10,153 nt of DNA from Bacteroidales bacterium (GTDB taxonomy: Bacteria; Bacteroidota; Bacteroidia; Bacteroidales; UBA7960), in assembly GCA_007120675.1 (NCBI GenBank), contig SKNE01000160.1, positions 1 through 10,153 of the forward strand. The letters run 5' to 3'. This document shows positions 6,180-10,153 of the stretch, piece by piece. The position numbers and the translations under genes are program-made. How positions within the stretch are numbered: position 1 is the stretch's first letter; every line of letters starts with the position of its first letter. Under the pieces are notes generated by a model. It did not search any database. It saw only the letters and a program-made list of their open reading frames with translations, and was not told where the DNA came from.

Positions 6180-8003
6180 TTAGCTATCTTTTTCCTTGTA
6201 AAGGTAGCGCTTGATCTTTTTGGTGGGGGTCTTTTCGAAGGGCTCTGACTGCTCTTCTATCACGCTGAGCCGCGAGAACCGGTTGAGCCGGGTGTTGACA
6301 CGCTGCTGGATCTTTTCCAGCCGCTCCCTGACCCTTTCCTGCATCTGCTCATAAAGCTGGTGGGCCGAATCCTTCAGCTCCTGGTAATTCTTCCCGGCCG
6401 AGTCTTTGAAGTCCTGGTAGTTTTTCCCGGCTGAGTCTTTTAAGCCCTGGTAGTTTTTTCCGGCCGAGTCCTTGAAGTCCCGGTAGTTCTTCCCGGCTGC
6501 CTCCCTGATCTCGTGGTAGCGTTTATCGATCTCCTCGTAGTTCAGGTGCACCCTGGCCACCAGTTTGCCTTTCCATTCGTATACCAGCGACTCCAGCACG
6601 TGCCGTTCGCTGTTGATCACCGCTTCGATGTCCTCCGGATAGATGTTCTCGCCCGTGGAGCTGATGATGACGTTTTTGATGCGCCCCTTGATATACAGAA
6701 AGCCATCTTCGTCCAGCACACCCAGGTCGCCGGTCCTGAACCAGCCGTCGTTGGTAAAGACATCCTTGGTGAGTTCGGGCTCCTTGTAGTAACCCATCAT
6801 CACATTGGGTCCTTTGGCCAGGATCTCCCCTTCGCCTGTGGACGGATCGGGGTCGAGGATCTTCAGTTCTTGTCCGGGCAGGCAGAAGCCGGTGGACTGA
6901 AAGCGGGTCAGGTGGGGTCCGCAACCTGCCAGCAGGGGGGATGTTTCAGTGAGGCCATAGCCGATGGCGTAAGGGAATTTGGCGTCGCGTAAAAAGCGCT
7001 CTGTGGGCGCGCTCAGCTTGGAGCCGCCGATGCCGAAAAAGTGAAGTTGTCCGCCGAAGGCTTTATAGATCTTTTTCCCTGCCATCTTGTGGAAGAACTT
7101 CTGAAAGCCCCTCGATTTGGATAATGCACGCATCACCAGGCTACCCGTAAGCTTGGGCAGGACCTTGTTTTGGTAGACCTTCTCGATGATCAGCGGAACG
7201 GTGAGCATCATGGTGGGCTTCACCTTCTCCATGGCGGGGAGCAGCACGGTGGGGGTGGGCAGCTTGTCCAGGTAATACACCGACGCACCGCGCAGGAAGG
7301 GGATAAGGAAGCCGATGGTGCACTCGTAGGTGTGCGGCAGCGGCAGCACGGAAAGCAGCCGGTCCTCGTGCGTCACATCCTGTATGCCCAGGGTATTGAT
7401 TACGTTGGACAGGATATTCTTATGGCTAAGCATCACCCCCTTGGGATTGCCTGTGGTGCCCGAAGTGTAGAGTATGGCAGCCAGGTCATCCTCTGCCGGT
7501 GGCTGCAGCTTGCCGGTGCCCTGTTCCGCCAGGCCTTTTTGTTCGACCGGAACCACCTGCCCTGACAGCTCCAGGCTGCCCAGGCTGATTTCTGACAACT
7601 CATCGAGCCATATGGCCCTTTTCAGGGTGTTGGGCAGGCTGAGCTGCAGCTTGTGGGCCTGTTTTTCCGACACGAGGATGGTGCGCGCCTCACTGTGGGT
7701 GAGGATCTTGGCGATCTCGTGTGGGGTGAAGTCGATCAGGATGGGGACCACCACGGCACCCATGGAGGTGATGGCCAGGTAGGCCACCCCCCAGTTGGGC
7801 ATGTTTTGTGAGAGGAGCGCCACCCTGTCACCCCTGGAGACGCCCTGCGCCCGGAGCAAATCGGTCAGTCGGCCCGCTTCTTTTCCCACCCCCTCATAGG
7901 TCAGTGGCTGATGGCCGACATAGCCCAGTGCCGGGCGGGAGGCATGTTCCTTGGTGCTGTGCTCCAGGAGTGCCCTGAAGGTCATTTCTTTCAGTAAGGT
8001 CAT
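6180..8003 (-). CDS. Long-chain fatty acid-CoA ligase-like AMP-binding enzyme with hendecad repeats
   Basis: An ANL-superfamily adenylating enzyme: it should activate a carboxylate, probably a fatty acid, with ATP to an acyl-AMP and then the CoA thioester, releasing AMP and PPi. Numbered from the 8003 start (607 residues): P-loop YTSGTTGNPKGV (179-190), GYGLTETSP (348-356), GWFRTGDLG (420-428), the hinge region GRIKNVIISSTGENIYPEDIE (from 440), and the C-terminal motif TPTKKIKRYLY with the probable adenylation lysine K596. Between the small C-terminal subdomain and that motif sit four tandem 11-residue repeats of the form AGKNYxxΦKDS (503-546), within a longer helical hendecad register (about 492-579). 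An upstream in-frame ATG at 8052-8054 would add 17 residues. I prefer 8003 (or 7985, MTFRALL) because a strong -7 box lies at 8022-8029, inside that extension. It is convergent with hppA and appears to be a single-gene unit. The substrate cannot be read from the sequence. Confidence 0.9.
   Translation of the reverse strand: MTLLKEMTFRALLEHSTKEHASRPALGYVGHQPLTYEGVGKEAGRLTDLLRAQGVSRGDRVALLSQNMPNWGVAYLAITSMGAVVVPILIDFTPHEIAKILTHSEARTILVSEKQAHKLQLSLPNTLKRAIWLDELSEISLGSLELSGQVVPVEQKGLAEQGTGKLQPPAEDDLAAILYTSGTTGNPKGVMLSHKNILSNVINTLGIQDVTHEDRLLSVLPLPHTYECTIGFLIPFLRGASVYYLDKLPTPTVLLPAMEKVKPTMMLTVPLIIEKVYQNKVLPKLTGSLVMRALSKSRGFQKFFHKMAGKKIYKAFGGQLHFFGIGGSKLSAPTERFLRDAKFPYAIGYGLTETSPLLAGCGPHLTRFQSTGFCLPGQELKILDPDPSTGEGEILAKGPNVMMGYYKEPELTKDVFTNDGWFRTGDLGVLDEDGFLYIKGRIKNVIISSTGENIYPEDIEAVINSERHVLESLVYEWKGKLVARVHLNYEEIDKRYHEIREAAGKNYRDFKDSAGKNYQGLKDSAGKNYQDFKDSAGKNYQELKDSAHQLYEQMQERVRERLEKIQQRVNTRLNRFSRLSVIEEQSEPFEKTPTKKIKRYLYKEKDS
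6366..6497 (-). repeat. Four tandem 33-bp repeats coding for 11-residue units in the acyl-CoA ligase
   Basis: Units lie at 6465-6497, 6432-6464, 6399-6431 and 6366-6398, coding in order for AGKNYRDFKDS, AGKNYQGLKDS, AGKNYQDFKDS and AGKNYQELKDS. The array is in frame and there are several synonymous differences between copies (for example AAG/AAA, AAC/AAT, GAC/GAT, TCG/TCA), so it is not a very fresh duplication. Hydrophobic or small residues at unit positions 1, 5 and 8 follow the 4-3-4 spacing of hendecad helices. Confidence 0.95.
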
Positions 8004-8021
8004 AAACAGAGGTTTGAAACG

Positions 8022-8029
8022 CAAAGATA
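8022..8029 (-). promoter_or_regulatory. Bacteroidetes -7 box for the acyl-CoA ligase gene
   Basis: The minus strand reads TATCTTTG, a full match to TAnnTTTG and close to the favoured TATCTTTGC form. Transcription would start near 8015, only about 12 bases before the ATG at 8003 and about 30 before the ATG at 7985, which excludes the upstream ATG at 8054. A clear TTTG -33 element was not found. Confidence 0.6.
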
Positions 8030-8074
8030 GTGCCATTTGGCGTGCCGGCGACATCTACTCATCCTGCATAAGCA

Positions 8075-8137
8075 CAAAAAAGCATAAAAGCCGCCGGTGA
8101 ATGACCGGGAAGTGCCGGTCACCCAATGGCCGCTTTT
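8075..8137 (-). terminator. Imperfect hairpin with T-runs, probable terminator of gcvP
   Basis: An imperfect inverted repeat spans 8086-8137. Its inner stem TGACCGG/CCGGTCA (8102-8108 and 8115-8121) has a 6-base loop, and its outer stem AAAAGC/GCTTTT pairs 8086-8091 with 8132-8137; the stretches between pair only partly. On the minus strand it is followed by TTTTATGCTTTTTT, the layout expected for termination of gcvP transcripts before the acyl-CoA ligase promoter. It lies over 200 bases after the gcvP stop, which is far but possible. Confidence 0.55.
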
Positions 8138-8145
8138 ACCTGTGG

Positions 8146-8346
8146 ACGCGTCCGGTGTCCCGCGTTCCTCGCTGTGTGTCCTTGTGCCCACAGCCCGGGA
8201 TGTGCCTGGTAACCCGCGTTCTACGCCGTGTCCCTCGCACCTGGTGGGGTGACGGCACGGGATGCGTCCGGTGTCCCGCGTTCCTCGCCGTGTTTCCTTG
8301 TGCGGCCACAGCCCGTGATGTGCCTGGTAACCAGCGTCCTACGCCG
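8146..8346. repeat. GC-rich degenerate intergenic repeat cluster next to gcvP
   Basis: A long imperfect direct repeat is present: 8148-8228 (81 bp) and 8264-8346 (83 bp), 116 bp apart, agree at most positions. Within this, four smaller units begin with GCGTTC(C/T)(T/A)CGC(T/C)GTGT-like sequence at 8162, 8216, 8278 and 8334 (spacings 54, 62 and 56). The first three end in a related block such as GGGATGTGCCTGGTAACC or GGGATGCGTCCGGTGTCC; the fourth is cut off by the gcvP stop codon at 8349-8351. The units alternate between two subtypes. There are no equal spacers, so it is not CRISPR. The open frames through it show only the repeat and look like no protein. Function unknown. Confidence 0.8.
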
Positions 8347-8348
8347 GA

Positions 8349-10153
8349 TTATCCATCCTGTGCGTAGCTGTCGATGGGCTCGCAGGTACACACCAGGTTG
8401 CGGTCGCCATAGGCATCATCGATGCGTGTGACGGGCGGGAAATATTTGATCTCAGCTGACCACGGCAGAGGGAATGCAGCCTTTTCGCGGCTGTATGGCT
8501 TGTCCCACGCATTACCGGCAGCCATGGCCGCGGTATGGGGCGCGTTCTTGATCACGTTGTTGTCCTTATCCGCCTGTCCCCCTTCGATCTCCGCAATCTC
8601 TTCGCGGATGGAGATCATCGCCTCCACGAAGCGGTCCAGTTCAGAGAGGGGTTCGCTCTCCGTGGGTTCCACCATGAGGGTTCCTGCCACGGGGAAGGCC
8701 ACGGTGGGGGCGTGGAAGCCGTAGTCCATCAGGCGCTTTGCGATGTCGATGGCGTCCACCGAAGCAAGGCGCTTGAAGGGGTTGCAGTCCAGGATCATCT
8801 CGTGGGCCGACCAGCCCTTCTTACCGGTGTAAAGGACCTTGTAGTGTTTTTCCAGTCGTGCCTTCAGGTAATTGGTGCTCAGGATGGCTATCCGTGTTGC
8901 CTCCTTGAGGCCGTGTCCACCCAGCATTTTGATGTAGCCATAGGTGATGGTCAGGATGAAGGCGCTGCCGAACGGGGCGGCTGCCACTGCCGGGATCCCC
9001 TGTTCTCCCCCGGTCTTGAGCAGGGGGTGGGAGGGGAGGAAGGGCAGCAGGTGTTCGGCCACCCCGATGGGTCCCACACCAGGTCCGCCGCCGCCATGGG
9101 GGATGGCGAAGGTTTTGTGCAGGTTCAGGTGGCATACGTCTGCGCCGCAGATGGCGGGGTTGGTGTAGCCCACCTGGGCATTCATGTTGGCCCCGTCCAT
9201 ATAGACCTGTCCCCCGTTCTCATGGATGATGCGTGTCACCTCCAGGATCTCCTCTTCGAAAACCCCGTGGGTGGAGGGGTAGGTCACCATGATGGCGGCC
9301 AGGTTGTCCTTGTGCTTTTCCGCTTTTTCACGCAGGTCATCGATGTCGATGTTTCCGTTTTCATCGCATTTGACCACCACCACCTTGGTGCCGGCCATCA
9401 CGGCGCTGGCCGGGTTGGTGCCGTGGGCGGAGGAGGGGATCAGGGTGATGTCGCGGTGACCTTCGCCCCGGCTCTGGTGGTAGGCGCGGATCACCATCAG
9501 TCCCGTATACTCGCCGGAAGCGCCCGAGTTGGGCATGAAGGAGATACCGGCAAACCCGGTGATCTCACACAGGTCTTTCTCCAGCTGCCGGATGAGCTCG
9601 TGGTATCCGGCGGCCTGTTCGGCGGGGACAAAGGGGTGGATGCTGCTGAACTCCGGCCAGCTCAGGGCAAAGAGTTCCGAGGCGGCATTCAGCTTCATGG
9701 TACAGGAGCCCAGCGGTATCATGGTCCGGTTCAGGGCCAGGTCGCGGTTCTCCAGCTTCTTCATATAGCGCATCATCTCCGTTTCACTGTGGTAGGAGTT
9801 GAAGACCGACTGCTTCAGGAAGTCGCTTCCGCGTTGCAGGATATCGGGGATGGTGGTGATCTTCTGGCACTCCACCGGGTCGCATACAAAGGGGCTGAAC
9901 CCTTTTCCGGCCACCTCGGCAAAGATCGACAGCATGGTGTTCACCTCTTCCAGCGTGGTGGTTTCATCCAGGCTGATGCCGATGTGCTTGTCGTCAATGA
10001 TGCGGAAGTTCATATGGTGGTCCAGTGCCACTTGTTGTACGGCGTTGGAGAACAGGTTCTCCGGCAGCTGGATCAGCAGGGTGTCAAAGAAATGCTGGTT
10101 CAGCTGCCTGAAGCCGTACTTCTCCAGCTCCTGTGCCAGCACGCCCGTGAGGA
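8349..10153 (-). CDS. gcvP: Glycine dehydrogenase (decarboxylating), P-protein of glycine cleavage, 5' part beyond window
   Basis: PLP enzyme that decarboxylates glycine and passes the aminomethyl group to the lipoyl arm of GcvH; with GcvT it feeds methylene-THF. About 600 C-terminal residues are visible of the roughly 950 usual for single-chain GcvP. The reading frame is open to the right edge (the last codons read LTGVLAQELEKYGF, an internal family motif), so the GTG at 10142 is not a start. Seen from that GTG as residue 1: IPLGSCTMKLNAASE (142-156), FMPNSGASGEYTGLMVIRAYH (202-222), SSAHGTNPASA (237-247), MDGANMNAQVGYTNP (315-329), the PLP-lysine block HLNLHKTFAIPHGGGGPG (338-355, Lys343, codon 9114-9116), VEPTESEPLSELDRF and the C-terminal RIDDAYGDRNLVC. 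The visible part joins the end of the N-terminal half with the whole C-terminal half, so this is the fused single-chain form rather than split GcvPA/GcvPB. The stop TAA is directly followed by the repeat cluster. Confidence 0.97.
   Translation of the reverse strand, partial: LTGVLAQELEKYGFRQLNQHFFDTLLIQLPENLFSNAVQQVALDHHMNFRIIDDKHIGISLDETTTLEEVNTMLSIFAEVAGKGFSPFVCDPVECQKITTIPDILQRGSDFLKQSVFNSYHSETEMMRYMKKLENRDLALNRTMIPLGSCTMKLNAASELFALSWPEFSSIHPFVPAEQAAGYHELIRQLEKDLCEITGFAGISFMPNSGASGEYTGLMVIRAYHQSRGEGHRDITLIPSSAHGTNPASAVMAGTKVVVVKCDENGNIDIDDLREKAEKHKDNLAAIMVTYPSTHGVFEEEILEVTRIIHENGGQVYMDGANMNAQVGYTNPAICGADVCHLNLHKTFAIPHGGGGPGVGPIGVAEHLLPFLPSHPLLKTGGEQGIPAVAAAPFGSAFILTITYGYIKMLGGHGLKEATRIAILSTNYLKARLEKHYKVLYTGKKGWSAHEMILDCNPFKRLASVDAIDIAKRLMDYGFHAPTVAFPVAGTLMVEPTESEPLSELDRFVEAMISIREEIAEIEGGQADKDNNVIKNAPHTAAMAAGNAWDKPYSREKAAFPLPWSAEIKYFPPVTRIDDAYGDRNLVCTCEPIDSYAQDG

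Noticed and set aside
8146..8346. Possible CRISPR array
   Set aside because: The repeats are degenerate, of unequal length and alternating type, and there are no unique equal-length spacers or cas genes.
8101..8367. Small plus-strand open frame of 88 codons through the repeat cluster
   Set aside because: Its translation reflects only the DNA repeat and resembles no protein family; it also runs into the gcvP 3' end antisense.
10140..10142. GTG as a start codon of a 597-residue protein
   Set aside because: The frame stays open to the window edge, and the codons before it continue a conserved internal GcvP motif, so this is an internal valine.

Overview
The window reads as a chromosomal stretch of a member of the Bacteroidota (Bacteroidetes) with a fairly high GC content (mid-to-high 50s percent by eye). 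The evidence is: three good matches to the Bacteroidetes -7 promoter box TAnnTTTG placed just upstream of genes (3854-3861 on +, 3606-3613 and 8022-8029 on -); A-rich start-codon contexts without Shine-Dalgarno sequences; and protein families of Bacteroidetes flavour. No rRNA, tRNA, CRISPR, insertion sequence or phage gene is visible. Most of the window is core metabolism.

Layout. Positions 1-3559 hold four minus-strand genes that look like one operon, read from right to left: a bifunctional-nuclease/UVR-domain protein (DUF151), a concentrative nucleoside transporter (NupC/CNT family), thymidylate synthase (thyA) and dihydrofolate reductase (folA, cut by the left edge). Gaps are 53, 57 and 87 bases. 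The theme is nucleoside uptake and dTMP/folate cycling. A 354-base divergent intergenic region (3560-3913) carries a likely promoter for each direction. It is followed on the plus strand by a membrane-bound ion-pumping pyrophosphatase (hppA, 3914-6109). A perfect 16-bp hairpin terminator at 6143-6178 serves both hppA and the convergent minus-strand gene, a FadD-like acyl-CoA ligase (6180-8003). Further right is about 345 bases of non-coding DNA with a hairpin and a GC-rich repeat cluster, then the C-terminal ~600 residues of minus-strand glycine dehydrogenase (gcvP), which runs off the right edge.

How the genes work together. ThyA turns methylene-THF into DHF, FolA regenerates THF, and GcvP belongs to the glycine cleavage system that supplies methylene-THF, so three genes touch one-carbon folate metabolism, although gcvP is not in the same transcription unit. 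The acyl-CoA ligase releases PPi, which is the substrate of the neighbouring membrane pyrophosphatase; a functional link is only an inference.

I did not find a new defence or mobile system. The points most worth a second look are: (1) tandem 11-residue (hendecad) repeats inserted in the C-terminal region of the acyl-CoA ligase; (2) a four-unit degenerate GC-rich repeat cluster of roughly 54-62 bp units abutting the gcvP stop codon; (3) pyrophosphatase residues that match what I remember as the signature of dual Na+/H+ pumping enzymes; and (4) the DUF151-nupC-thyA-folA gene order.
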